From Oscillospiraceae bacterium (GTDB taxonomy: Bacteria > Bacillota > Clostridia > Oscillospirales > Ruminococcaceae): DNA of 30,155 bases. The stretch spans positions 1 to 30,155 of the forward strand of contig CAAGCE010000070.1 in assembly GCA_900768245.1 (NCBI GenBank), read 5' to 3'. The position numbers and the translations under genes are program-made. Shown one piece after another: positions 8,236 through 14,950 of this stretch (position 1 is its first letter; each line of letters opens with the position of its first letter). The notes under the pieces were generated by a model that did no database searches, was not told the DNA's origin, and saw nothing but the letters and a program-made list of their open reading frames with translations.

Positions 8236-8688
8236 ATGGCTGATATATACAATGATACAGATATTGCAGAGAGAGTTTGCAGCCTTGTTTCCGCTGATGA
8301 AGGTGTATTTACATACGAAAGAGTCACTTCTTTTGATTTCCTTGGAATGGCTGAAATTGCAGTAAAGAAGGCTATACCAAAATGGAAAGATATTCTTGAC
8401 GGAGAAGACGAGAACCAAAAAGAACTTTTAAAAGCCTGTGTCGTATATCAGACAGCTATTCTTCTTGCGCCCAACGTCAAGAAAGAACAAATAAAATTAC
8501 AGCAGACTACTCATGCCAAGGTTGAGTTTTTTGAAAATTCCGCCTATGACCTTCTTATCGAAGGCTTATATGAGCGGCTTTCATTTCTGGAACTGGAACT
8601 TAACGGAGAGGATTTTAATGGGTTCTCATCTGTTGCTGTTACCAATTCAGATAAACGCTACAATGGAAGTGGGTTTGATGCTCCGTGA
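8236..8688 (+). CDS. Head-tail connector (adaptor) protein
   Basis: This 150-residue, mainly helical protein directly follows the capsid gene. Helices such as MAEIAVKKAIPKW and LLKACVVYQTAILLA, with an elongated C-terminal region, fit the gp6/gp15-like adaptors that bind below the portal. It would provide the ring to which the head-closure protein attaches. Its stop overlaps the next start (a GTG) by 4 bases, so the connector genes are coupled. The family is assigned by order and secondary-structure impression only. Confidence 0.7.
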   Translation: MADIYNDTDIAERVCSLVSADEGVFTYERVTSFDFLGMAEIAVKKAIPKWKDILDGEDENQKELLKACVVYQTAILLAPNVKKEQIKLQQTTHAKVEFFENSAYDLLIEGLYERLSFLELELNGEDFNGFSSVAVTNSDKRYNGSGFDAP

Positions 8689-9335
8689 TAAATACTTCAT
8701 ATTTCAGGCAGACAGTTGAACAGCTTGGCGAAACGCTTGTATTTGATAATGGTGCAAAGGTCAGATCGGCGTTGAAATATTCGACAGCCGCAGTATTTAA
8801 TCTGTCAAACCGTGCTTATTACATAGAGGGACAGACGGTAAAAAGCAGACCAATGTTCAATGTTGGTGACTATTTTGTCCGCAAGCGTGATAAATCAGGC
8901 AAAAAATACTTTGTATCGACAATACAGTTTGATGCTTGCACAGATGATCTTGTATATATGTTTGCGGCTCAATGCAATGCAGAAATTACTGTTACAAGGT
9001 ATATCGGCAAAGTCCCGAACGAGGACGGCGACCTTAAAGACACGTTTGAAACTGTATGTGAAAATCAGCCTGTTTACCGTGATTTCACGACACGTTCAAG
9101 TAAGCAGACCAATGACGGACTTATAGACCAGGCAATATACACGCTTTTAATTCCGCACAAGTTCCTTATTTCCGAAAAAGACCGTGTTGTTATGAAATAT
9201 AATGAGGGTGGAAAGTACATTGAAACCAATTTCTACGTTGAAAATGTCGCCTGTGCATTGGCTGATGGTGAAGAACTCGGAATTGATTCTGTACAGCTTT
9301 CACGGGATAACAGAACCGAGGGTACAACGGAATGA
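8685..9335 (+). CDS. Head-closure or minor head protein
   Basis: This 216-residue protein starts at a GTG that overlaps the connector stop. It reads as mostly beta (FNVGDYFVRKRDKSGKKYF, FLISEKDRVVMKYNEGGKYI), with strand pairs resembling stopper proteins of siphoviruses such as SPP1 gp16. It is longer than the usual stopper of about 110 residues, so it may carry an extra domain or be another minor head protein. It would cap the head after packaging and receive the tail. The next gene overlaps it by 4 bases. Confidence 0.6.
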   Translation: MINTSYFRQTVEQLGETLVFDNGAKVRSALKYSTAAVFNLSNRAYYIEGQTVKSRPMFNVGDYFVRKRDKSGKKYFVSTIQFDACTDDLVYMFAAQCNAEITVTRYIGKVPNEDGDLKDTFETVCENQPVYRDFTTRSSKQTNDGLIDQAIYTLLIPHKFLISEKDRVVMKYNEGGKYIETNFYVENVACALADGEELGIDSVQLSRDNRTEGTTE

Positions 9336-9883
9336 CAAATCAGGCACATTTGAGATTTAATTCTTCGGCGGCAGCGGGAAGTCTGCGGCAGGCTGTAAAC
9401 AGAGCGGCAGACAAATGTCTTGAGGACTTTTATACGGAAATAGAAAATAAAATGAACACGTCCGAGGGTAAGACTGATTTACAGAGAATGAGTGAAAATG
9501 AAGAAAACATTTTCAGACGGAGAGTCATAGGACAGGCTCACGCTATTATTGACAGCTACGGAAAAGGTTCGCTTATGGACACAACAAATCCATTCTGGAG
9601 CCAATACCGTCATTCTTCTTTATGGAATCCAAGACGAAACAGCAGTACGATCGTCGGCAGACCCAAAGGATATTACATTAATATTTTCGGAAGAAAAGTC
9701 TGGTCATCGGGCAGAAAAGCAGGGCTTAATGTTGAAGAAAAAATAAAACCGCAATCACCAAGCTATGCATTTCAACAAGCTGAAATTTGGTGGTGTACAA
9801 GTGGCGGACGCATAACCGAAATACTTAATGCAGAAATCAGTCAATGGCTAAGAACTGCTTATCAGTATTTCGATTTCAGATAA
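9332..9883 (+). CDS. HK97 gp10-like neck or tail-completion protein
   Basis: This 183-residue protein begins with a helix (LRQAVNRAADKCLEDFYTEI) and then has a basic, aromatic-rich middle (FWSQYRHSSLWNPRR). This is similar in style to the gp10-like proteins that bridge head-closure and tail-terminator rings. It overlaps the upstream gene by 4 bases (ATGA). The order connector, closure, gp10-like and terminator is the standard siphovirus order. I see no catalytic motif, and the role is inferred from position. Confidence 0.6.
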   Translation: MTNQAHLRFNSSAAAGSLRQAVNRAADKCLEDFYTEIENKMNTSEGKTDLQRMSENEENIFRRRVIGQAHAIIDSYGKGSLMDTTNPFWSQYRHSSLWNPRRNSSTIVGRPKGYYINIFGRKVWSSGRKAGLNVEEKIKPQSPSYAFQQAEIWWCTSGGRITEILNAEISQWLRTAYQYFDFR

Positions 9884-9904
9884 AAGAAAAGGAGGACGCC
9901 GACT

Positions 9905-9946
9905 ATGAGGATAATTCAGAGAATCATCGGTTTGAGAAAATTCTGA
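9905..9946 (+). CDS. Possible 13-codon ORF with strong ribosome-binding site
   Basis: An AAAAGGAGG sequence stands 9 bases before an ATG that opens a 13-codon frame, MRIIQRIIGLRKF, ending in TGA at 9944-9946. The peptide is basic and hydrophobic. It falls in the 160-base gap between the gp10-like gene and the tail-terminator gene. It may be a leader peptide, a real micropeptide or the remnant of a longer gene. The rest of the gap shows nothing clear. Confidence 0.3.
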   Translation: MRIIQRIIGLRKF

Positions 9947-10043
9947 AAGCGAGGTGATCTTTTAGGCTGAAAAATTGCCTGTATCTCCCTTGCACAATGG
10001 GTAAATTGTGTGTTATTCCATTAAGAAAGGTGATGTTATCATT

Positions 10044-10475
10044 ATGGCGGTAACTCCGTTTGAGGACAGAAAGGCTGTGATAGATATTATTGCGGCAGAC
10101 CCTTATATTTTGTCATTGGGGTTCACGCGCAGTATGATATACAACACAGCTTATACCAATGATAAGCTTGAAGCTGACAGCAAGCAGATATTTGTTTACA
10201 ATCAGCCGTCAAGCGACGGCTACAACCCAATATACATATCTCCGACAATTCAGATAGATATATCCGTTCCGTTAAATGAAGCTTCTAAGGCGGTTCGGGC
10301 AGCAGGACAGGTCATTGCATTATTGCAGGACAAGGAAATAAACGGACACACAACGTTGGAACTTGTTCCGCCTTCCCCTGTCAATCTCCCTTGTCAATTC
10401 GGATATGAATGTATTGGTTTAAGATTCCGATACAATGCAACAAAGTTTAATACAGTTAAGACAACACAGCCTTAG
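10044..10475 (+). CDS. Tail terminator or tail-completion protein
   Basis: The ATG at 10044 (product MAVTPFEDRKAV, 143 residues) is chosen because AAGAAAGGTGATG precedes it. A longer reading from a GTG at 10008 has no SD. The mixed alpha/beta sequence, with a helix ASKAVRAAGQVIALLQD between strands, resembles gpU/gp17-like tail terminators, which cap the tail tube at the head end. It immediately precedes the tail tube gene, the normal order. A hairpin terminator overlaps its stop codon. Confidence 0.65.
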   Translation: MAVTPFEDRKAVIDIIAADPYILSLGFTRSMIYNTAYTNDKLEADSKQIFVYNQPSSDGYNPIYISPTIQIDISVPLNEASKAVRAAGQVIALLQDKEINGHTTLELVPPSPVNLPCQFGYECIGLRFRYNATKFNTVKTTQP

Positions 10476-10487
10476 CTGTTGTTTTTT
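10463..10487 (+). terminator. Hairpin terminator overlapping the tail-terminator gene stop
   Basis: ACAGC and GCTGT pair around a CTTA loop that includes the TAG stop at 10473-10475. The stem extends with one bulged base and is followed by a T run at 10482-10487. It is weaker than the terminator at 11377. Confidence 0.5.
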
Positions 10488-10511
10488 ATAATAAGAAAGG
10501 AATGATATTTT

Positions 10512-11357
10512 ATGTCAAAAGCTACAAAGCCTGCTTGGTCTACCAAGACAAGAATCTTCCCCAATGCCGGTAAGCTTACTCTTGTAAGACATACTGCCGA
10601 CGGCTCGGATTCGACAGATCCTAAGGATATTTACACATCTGACCGTTCCATTGTCGAGAGTATCACAACAAAGTTTTCCACAACTTCCGAGGATATGAAT
10701 GACGGCAACGCATTTGACCCTGCTGCAACTCATATTACAGGCAGAAACGTTGAAGTTGCTGTTGTACTCAACACATATGACCCTATCCTGTATCAGTTTG
10801 CAGCATCTGCTGACGTTGAACACTACTCAGATGAAGGCTATATTCTCAAGGTCGGCGTTGAATTTACAATTGACAAGGAAACCGGCAAGGTCGAACTTCC
10901 TACAAGCAAGATCAATGCAAACGGTGTTATCGTTGTAAGAAATGCTGACGGCACAGATTACACAAAGGCAGAGAAGAGCACACCGACAACAGGTCAGTAT
11001 TCAGTTGATGCAGATACAGCTACATTTACATTTGCTAATGATGACAAGGGCAAGGTCGTTATCATCACAGCCGAATACGCTTGCAAAAAGCTTTCCGTTA
11101 TGAGCGTTGAATCTCAGCCTACACAGAACTCCTATACCCTTATTGCAGACGGTAAGAACTGCGACAAGGACGAAACAGACGAACTTGCCGACAACTTCAT
11201 TATCGATACCTGCAAGATCAAGGGCGACCTTCAGCCGCCTGCAAAGCAGAAGAACTATTCTTCATGGACTGTAACATTTGCACTTGTAAAGCCAAGAGCA
11301 GGCGCAAAGGCATTCACAATGAAGACAGGTTCTGTAAGTCCGAGAGCTTCGGGCTGA
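10512..11357 (+). CDS. Major tail (tube) protein
   Basis: This 281-residue, mostly beta protein polymerises into the tail tube. It lies after the tail terminator gene and before the tail chaperones, as the tube gene does in nearly all siphoviruses, and a strong terminator follows it. The N-terminal half has paired strands (VEVAVVLNTYDPILYQFA). At about 120-195 there is a stretch like an inserted immunoglobulin-like or tail-tube beta domain (VIVVRNADGTDYTKAE, VVIITAEY). The C-terminus returns to tube-like strands (WTVTFALVKPRAGAKAFTM). Details of the domain boundaries are estimates. Confidence 0.8.
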   Translation: MSKATKPAWSTKTRIFPNAGKLTLVRHTADGSDSTDPKDIYTSDRSIVESITTKFSTTSEDMNDGNAFDPAATHITGRNVEVAVVLNTYDPILYQFAASADVEHYSDEGYILKVGVEFTIDKETGKVELPTSKINANGVIVVRNADGTDYTKAEKSTPTTGQYSVDADTATFTFANDDKGKVVIITAEYACKKLSVMSVESQPTQNSYTLIADGKNCDKDETDELADNFIIDTCKIKGDLQPPAKQKNYSSWTVTFALVKPRAGAKAFTMKTGSVSPRASG

Positions 11358-11376
11358 TAAGATAACAGCATAGCAT

Positions 11377-11417
11377 AAAAATACGGTGGGTATGTTCTTT
11401 ATACTCACCGTATTTTT
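11377..11417 (+). terminator. Strong hairpin terminator after the tail tube gene
   Basis: AAAAATACGGTG (11377-11388) pairs perfectly with CACCGTATTTTT (11406-11417). The stem extends inward by GGTAT/ATACT with one G-T pair and closes on a 7-base loop. A and T runs on both sides make it able to work in both directions. Confidence 0.85.
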
Positions 11418-11443
11418 ATTATAATAGAACGGAGTGTTTTAAC

Positions 11444-11785
11444 ATGGCTGACGAAACAGCTGAAAACAGGCAGCTATTGCTTGAAAAATACAGTTTTACC
11501 GCAGAAGACGGTAAAAAATATACGGTATATCCCGCAAAAATCGAAAACATTATTGACGGAACTTTTACAGACAAAATCAATCGGATAGGTATTCCGAACC
11601 TTGAAAAAAGTCCGAGAATACATTTTATACTTGCATTAAATGACGAAAACAAACGGCAGCTTATAAAAGAGCTTGCCGAACAATATATTTACATTGACGG
11701 TAAACCGATAAGCTTTGAGAAAACGGCTTTTACTGTTGATGATCTTATCCTTGTGCTCCTGAGGCTTGCAGGAATATCGGGATAA
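11444..11785 (+). CDS. Tail assembly chaperone (gpG-like)
   Basis: This 113-residue protein follows the tube gene and has an SD (CGGAGTG). Tail chaperones bind the tape measure protein and recruit tube subunits, and they do not stay in the virion. The sequence has strands (KYTVYPAKIENI) and a helical C-terminus (VDDLILVLLRLAGISG). The frame stops at 11783-11785, and a second open frame shifted by -1 overlaps it from 11743 to 11785. That is the arrangement of lambda G and GT. The tape measure gene, normally next, is displaced by about 3.9 kb here. Confidence 0.75.
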   Translation: MADETAENRQLLLEKYSFTAEDGKKYTVYPAKIENIIDGTFTDKINRIGIPNLEKSPRIHFILALNDENKRQLIKELAEQYIYIDGKPISFEKTAFTVDDLILVLLRLAGISG

Positions 11786-12081
11786 TCCAGTCCGGACACG
11801 ACAATGAAAGCGGCGGTTCGGACGGTAAACAAGGTGAAGATGACGGGTTTATGAGCCTTTTCGCTTCACTTATGGAAAATCGCACAATGACTTATGAGGA
11901 AATACTTTCCCACAGTCTGCCTTTTCTGAACGCTTTCAACAGTAATATTTCAAGACTTCGCATTATTGAAGCAGGCGGCATTCCGGAGGGCGAAGAAAAT
12001 CAAAACACCGCCGACAGCGAATTTGAAAGTCCGTTGTCAAGCGGTGATTTTTTTAATATGGTCAATGGAGTTTGGGATTAA
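11743..12081 (+). CDS. -1 frameshift extension of the tail chaperone (gpGT-like)
   Basis: This frame is open from 11743 to the stop at 12079-12081 and has no convincing SD of its own. An ATG at 11851 exists but is poorly placed. It is -1 relative to the chaperone gene and overlaps it by 43 bases, so a frameshift would give a fused protein with a tail of about 100 residues. The tail has a Gly/Asp/Ser-rich linker (SGHDNESGGSDG), then a helical part (TYEEILSHSLPFLNAFN). No canonical X-XXY-YYZ heptamer is in the overlap. The most plausible slip is of the Gly tRNA from GGA to GGG at GGGATAA (11779-11785), right at the stop codon. Confidence 0.65.
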   Translation, partial: SYPCAPEACRNIGIIQSGHDNESGGSDGKQGEDDGFMSLFASLMENRTMTYEEILSHSLPFLNAFNSNISRLRIIEAGGIPEGEENQNTADSEFESPLSSGDFFNMVNGVWD

Positions 12082-12127
12082 CGTTTCAGAATGTATTCAA
12101 GTAGACATTTAATTTTTCAGACATTAT

Positions 12128-13690
12128 TTATCTGTTAAGCTTAATACTATAGTTACCATATCCGAATTGTGATAATAAATATAATAAATTCGCCCCATTA
12201 ATTAACGAAATTGGTTTATCTTTTGCAAATTCAAGTGAATCAGAGCCGAAGTCACTTGTCGTGACAAGTATTCCCTTATCTGCTCCCTCACTCACCACAA
12301 CACCATATAATTCTCTGACAGCAGCAACAGGAACAACGATATTATATCGTTTGGCTTGAATTATATATTTTCCGCCTTTTATCGGATCCGGGTCAAAGGC
12401 AACGGCATCTACACCGCCGTCACGGCTTGCTTGCGTCACCTTTACTTCTGCGTTTTCAGAAGAAAAATATTTTGAAAAAAGCTCTCGTATGAGATGTTCA
12501 AAATCTTCCCACGGCATTTCAGCCATATTTAATTTTACATCTTCGTTAATAATTGCACGTCCTTCAACAAACCGACTATCTTCTGTGTTCAATATTCTTA
12601 TTGGTTTAACAGGAATGTGATTAGAAATATTGCCCATATAAACACCATTTAATAAGCGAATACAAGAATTTACATCAATGTTATTAAAATCTATGCTATT
12701 AAATTTTTCTCTATCAAGTGAAATTGACAGCACACACGGATTTATCTTTTGACCATTGGATTTATCAAAGCAGCTAACATATCCATTAAAGCATAATGAA
12801 TTGATGTTGAAAAAAGTGTCAGCTTTAAATGTCACATATATCAACCTCAAAATAATTTGCTTAATACAATTATCATACAATTCATTTGAATCTTTTTCTT
12901 TCATCATTGTTACATCAATTCTTTTGGTTGATGCAACATATTTATAATTCAACACCCAAGAAAAATCAGATTTCTCAGGCAAATTCACATTAACTATCAA
13001 TTCTTTTACCGATTTATCATATTTTAATTCAAAACTGAGCATAAAATCAAAAGGGAATTTTTGATTTATTAAAGTGTCTTTAAAATAATTAACAACTGCT
13101 GAGTTTTCTCCAAGTTTAATTTGGTCTATCTTCATATCAATAGCAGTGTTGTAGGATCTTACTGTGTTTTCATACTCATTTTTTTTTTTTAAATATTGTT
13201 CAAATTCTTGATCTTTTTGGCTTTCAAACTCTTTTAATGCATTATCATAATTAATATATGCTTGCTGTTTTAAGCGTTCTCGTTCCATTTCGGCATTTTC
13301 ACGTTTTTTTCGCAAACTTTTAAATATATTCTCCCACCATGTTTTTTTCGGCACAGGTATGTCTTGTGTAAAATCAGATAAATTTGGCTCTGCTTTATTA
13401 AATATGAATGGCTTAAATTCAAAAGCCTTGTACAATGTTTTCCATTGCACGGGTTTGAAACACAAGCCCGTAGATAATATAGTTTTATAACCATTTATTT
13501 TATTAACAGCTGCAATAGTCATTTGTTCGGCTTCAAGTTTTCTCTTTTTGGGAAAAGCCTGTTCGTTCCACCTTGCATATTGTTCATTGCATTTCAAATC
13601 AAGTTCAAAAGCTGTCATAGCTTTTATTTCTTTCGTTATATGCAAAAATTCATTTGAAATTGTACGTCTATACGGATATTGAGAAGCCAT
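12128..13690 (-). CDS. Mrr-type restriction endonuclease (putative type IV)
   Basis: Start chosen at the ATG ending at 13690 (product begins MASQYPYRRT, 520 residues), because GGGGGGA lies 9 bases upstream. The longer reading has no SD. The C-terminal domain (about 392-510) is a restriction endonuclease of the Mrr_cat type: Glu about 398 in WEDFEHLI, Asp about 428 in DGGVDA, and the QAK pair (Gln 445, Lys 447) in IIQAKRY. The N-terminal two thirds have a coiled coil (about 110-185) and an unassigned, presumably target-sensing part. Such proteins often cut modified DNA. The gene runs against the late operon, has its own promoter and appears more AT-rich than the tail genes, so it is probably expressed in a lysogen and acquired. 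The substrate is unknown. Confidence 0.88.
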   Translation of the reverse strand: MASQYPYRRTISNEFLHITKEIKAMTAFELDLKCNEQYARWNEQAFPKKRKLEAEQMTIAAVNKINGYKTILSTGLCFKPVQWKTLYKAFEFKPFIFNKAEPNLSDFTQDIPVPKKTWWENIFKSLRKKRENAEMERERLKQQAYINYDNALKEFESQKDQEFEQYLKKKNEYENTVRSYNTAIDMKIDQIKLGENSAVVNYFKDTLINQKFPFDFMLSFELKYDKSVKELIVNVNLPEKSDFSWVLNYKYVASTKRIDVTMMKEKDSNELYDNCIKQIILRLIYVTFKADTFFNINSLCFNGYVSCFDKSNGQKINPCVLSISLDREKFNSIDFNNIDVNSCIRLLNGVYMGNISNHIPVKPIRILNTEDSRFVEGRAIINEDVKLNMAEMPWEDFEHLIRELFSKYFSSENAEVKVTQASRDGGVDAVAFDPDPIKGGKYIIQAKRYNIVVPVAAVRELYGVVVSEGADKGILVTTSDFGSDSLEFAKDKPISLINGANLLYLLSQFGYGNYSIKLNR

Positions 13691-13712
13691 ACAACAATCC
13701 CCCCATTTTTCC

Positions 13713-13741
13713 ATAATACCACAATAAATTGGCACTATCAA
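13713..13741 (-). promoter_or_regulatory. Sigma-A promoter for the Mrr-type gene
   Basis: On the minus strand, TTGATA (13741-13736) is followed after exactly 17 bases by TATTAT (13718-13713). The likely transcript would start near 13706, only about 15 bases before the start codon and just ahead of the GGGGGGA SD. Confidence 0.75.
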
Positions 13742-13855
13742 CAAATTTGCTGTTTTATGTTAAATATAACAAGTAAACTAAATATGATTTTGTCACAATT
13801 CACATATTAAAAATCATTTCATATGTAATTTAAAAGCTGTATCATTTCTTTCTGA

Positions 13856-14167
13856 TTAGTTATTTAGGTTATTTTTCATTTTTATATTTATATTAATTTG
13901 AAACAGCAAATCGATAATAAGACCTATGCCATACATCAATGTTGCAGATACGGCGGCAGCACACAGGTAGATAATAGACATTACGCCTATTGAACTCCAC
14001 GTTGCGAATGTTGCTATAATACCTGCAATTATAAATACAGCGGCGAAGAACTTAAATACGCCCGAGCCTGAAGAACTCGGTTTAATTTGGCTATTGCATT
14101 TTTCACAATGAGTATAGGCTGTTGATGTTTCTTCACCACAAAACGGACACTTAATTTTATCAGGCAT
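13856..14167 (-). CDS. Zinc-ribbon membrane protein, unknown function
   Basis: The start at the ATG ending at 14167 follows AAGGGGAT, which is a better choice than the longer reading. The 103-residue protein begins MPDKIKCPFCGEETSTAYTH and has two CxxC pairs (CPFC and CEKC), a typical zinc ribbon. A Ser/Gly linker follows, then two or three hydrophobic helices (about 37-55, 58-75 and 78-92), and a short polar tail rich in Asn and Lys. It would sit in the host membrane with the ribbon in the cytoplasm, though topology is a guess. It has its own promoter and lies upstream of the Mrr gene on the same strand. A role in superinfection exclusion or host modulation is possible but not shown. Confidence 0.7.
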   Translation of the reverse strand: MPDKIKCPFCGEETSTAYTHCEKCNSQIKPSSSGSGVFKFFAAVFIIAGIIATFATWSSIGVMSIIYLCAAAVSATLMYGIGLIIDLLFQININIKMKNNLNN

Positions 14168-14201
14168 AAAAATATCCCCTTTTGTAAATTTATTTTCATT
14201 T

Positions 14202-14230
14202 ATGATACTACAAGAAAATCCCATTTGCAA
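14202..14230 (-). promoter_or_regulatory. Sigma-A promoter for the zinc-ribbon membrane gene
   Basis: On the minus strand, TTGCAA (14230-14225) is separated by 17 bases from TATCAT (14207-14202). It lies about 35 bases upstream of the start codon of the zinc-ribbon gene. Confidence 0.6.
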
Positions 14231-14295
14231 TAAGTTTTTGACATAATTGTAATACAAGACAATAAAAGCAATTCATTTTTGTTACATTTTACATA

Positions 14296-14336
14296 TTGAC
14301 TTATGTCAGACAATATTATATAATTATGTCAGACAA
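14296..14336 (+). promoter_or_regulatory. Sigma-A promoter with two palindromic operators
   Basis: TTGACT (14296-14301) and TATAAT (14319-14324) are separated by 17 bases, a near-perfect sigma-A promoter. A 13-base direct repeat TTATGTCAGACAA occurs at 14301-14313, inside the spacer, and at 14324-14336, over the likely start site. Each copy contains the palindrome TGTCAGACA (14304-14312 and 14327-14335), with centres 23 bases apart. A protein bound at either site would block RNA polymerase. The 58-aa ribbon-helix-helix protein encoded 17 bases downstream is the obvious candidate. Confidence 0.8.
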
Positions 14337-14352
14337 AAGTTAGGGGGTGTAA

Positions 14353-14529
14353 ATGTTGTCGCCAAGAACAGGTCGTCCAACTCAAAATCCTAAGGAAGAA
14401 CGCTTGACAGTACGAATTGACAATGAATGTTCTGAAATACTTTCAAATTATTGCAAAGAACATAATGTCAATAAAGGTGAAGCTATACGAATTGGAATAA
14501 AAAAGTTAAAGGACGATAAAAAGAAATAA
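14353..14529 (+). CDS. Small ribbon-helix-helix (CopG/Arc-like) regulator
   Basis: This 58-residue gene starts at an ATG preceded by AGGGGGTG. It encodes MLSPRTGRPTQNPKEERLTV and continues RIDNECSEILSNYCKEHNVN, then KGEAIRIGIKKLKDD. The basic N-terminal arm, the strand RLTVRID and the two helices with the GEAIRIGI turn are a clear ribbon-helix-helix fold. These proteins bind DNA as dimers through the strand pair and often repress their own promoter. The double palindrome over its promoter supports self-regulation. It heads an operon with the 93-aa gene and the BRO gene. It could also be the antitoxin half of a pair, but no toxin is recognisable. Confidence 0.85.
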   Translation: MLSPRTGRPTQNPKEERLTVRIDNECSEILSNYCKEHNVNKGEAIRIGIKKLKDDKKK

Positions 14530-14568
14530 ACTGTAAGTGCCAAGCTTCCAACTAACCACTTACAGTTT
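14528..14568 (+). other. Inverted repeat (hairpin) at the end of the RHH gene
   Basis: AAACTGTAAGTG (14528-14539) and CACTTACAGTTT (14557-14568) form a perfect 12-bp stem with a 17-base loop. It overlaps the RHH stop codon. No T run follows, so it is not a classic terminator; it may stabilise or process the mRNA, or bind a protein. Confidence 0.6.
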
Positions 14569-14579
14569 ACAGTACAAAA

Positions 14580-14622
14580 TCACAGAGGATTTGTTAAATC
14601 TATTATAGCACTTCCTCTGTGA
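14580..14622 (+). other. Second inverted repeat in the leader of the 93-aa gene
   Basis: TCACAGAGGA (14580-14589) and TCCTCTGTGA (14613-14622) form a perfect 10-bp stem with a 23-base loop. The TCCTC part of the right arm could instead pair with the SD of the next gene (GGAGGAG near 14640), so alternative structures are conceivable. Confidence 0.55.
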
Positions 14623-14654
14623 GATGTCAATATTTTTACGGAGGAGTTTTTACT

Positions 14655-14936
14655 ATGGAAAAGCTTAATAACACAGCAAAGGTACTTGAAGATATTCTTG
14701 CAACATTAAATTCTTTGGATTTCTACAAGCTTTACAGCAAAGCAGAACAGGTCGAAGCCGTTATAAATATGGAAAATTTCTTTATTGAAAGCATTTCAGA
14801 TGAAATCCCGAAATCAAAGGAATTAATGGACGGTTTCTTTGCAATACTTTCGGTTCTTGAAACATTATCAATGGAAATCCAGCATATTGAAGGAAAGATC
14901 ATCGATTCAACCTCACAGCTTTCTCGCATTGTTTAA
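14655..14936 (+). CDS. Unknown 93-residue helical protein
   Basis: The ATG at 14655 follows the strong SD GGAGGAG. The frame extends further upstream (14619) but without an SD. The product starts MEKLNNTAKVLEDILATLNS and is almost wholly helical and acidic, with heptad-like spacing (IEGKIIDSTSQLSRIV at the end). It has no Cys pairs, no membrane segment and no motif I recognise. It lies between the RHH regulator and the BRO antirepressor, with only 14 bases before the latter, so the three are probably one transcript. It may be a partner or adaptor for one of those regulators, which is inference. Confidence 0.7.
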   Translation: MEKLNNTAKVLEDILATLNSLDFYKLYSKAEQVEAVINMENFFIESISDEIPKSKELMDGFFAILSVLETLSMEIQHIEGKIIDSTSQLSRIV

Positions 14937-14950
14937 AAGGCGGTGAGTTT

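Noticed and set aside
14353..14936. Toxin-antitoxin pair made of the RHH protein and the 93-aa protein
   Set aside because: An RHH protein can be an antitoxin, but the 93-aa protein shows no toxin fold or catalytic motif, and the two are separated by 125 bases with hairpins. Kept only as an open alternative.
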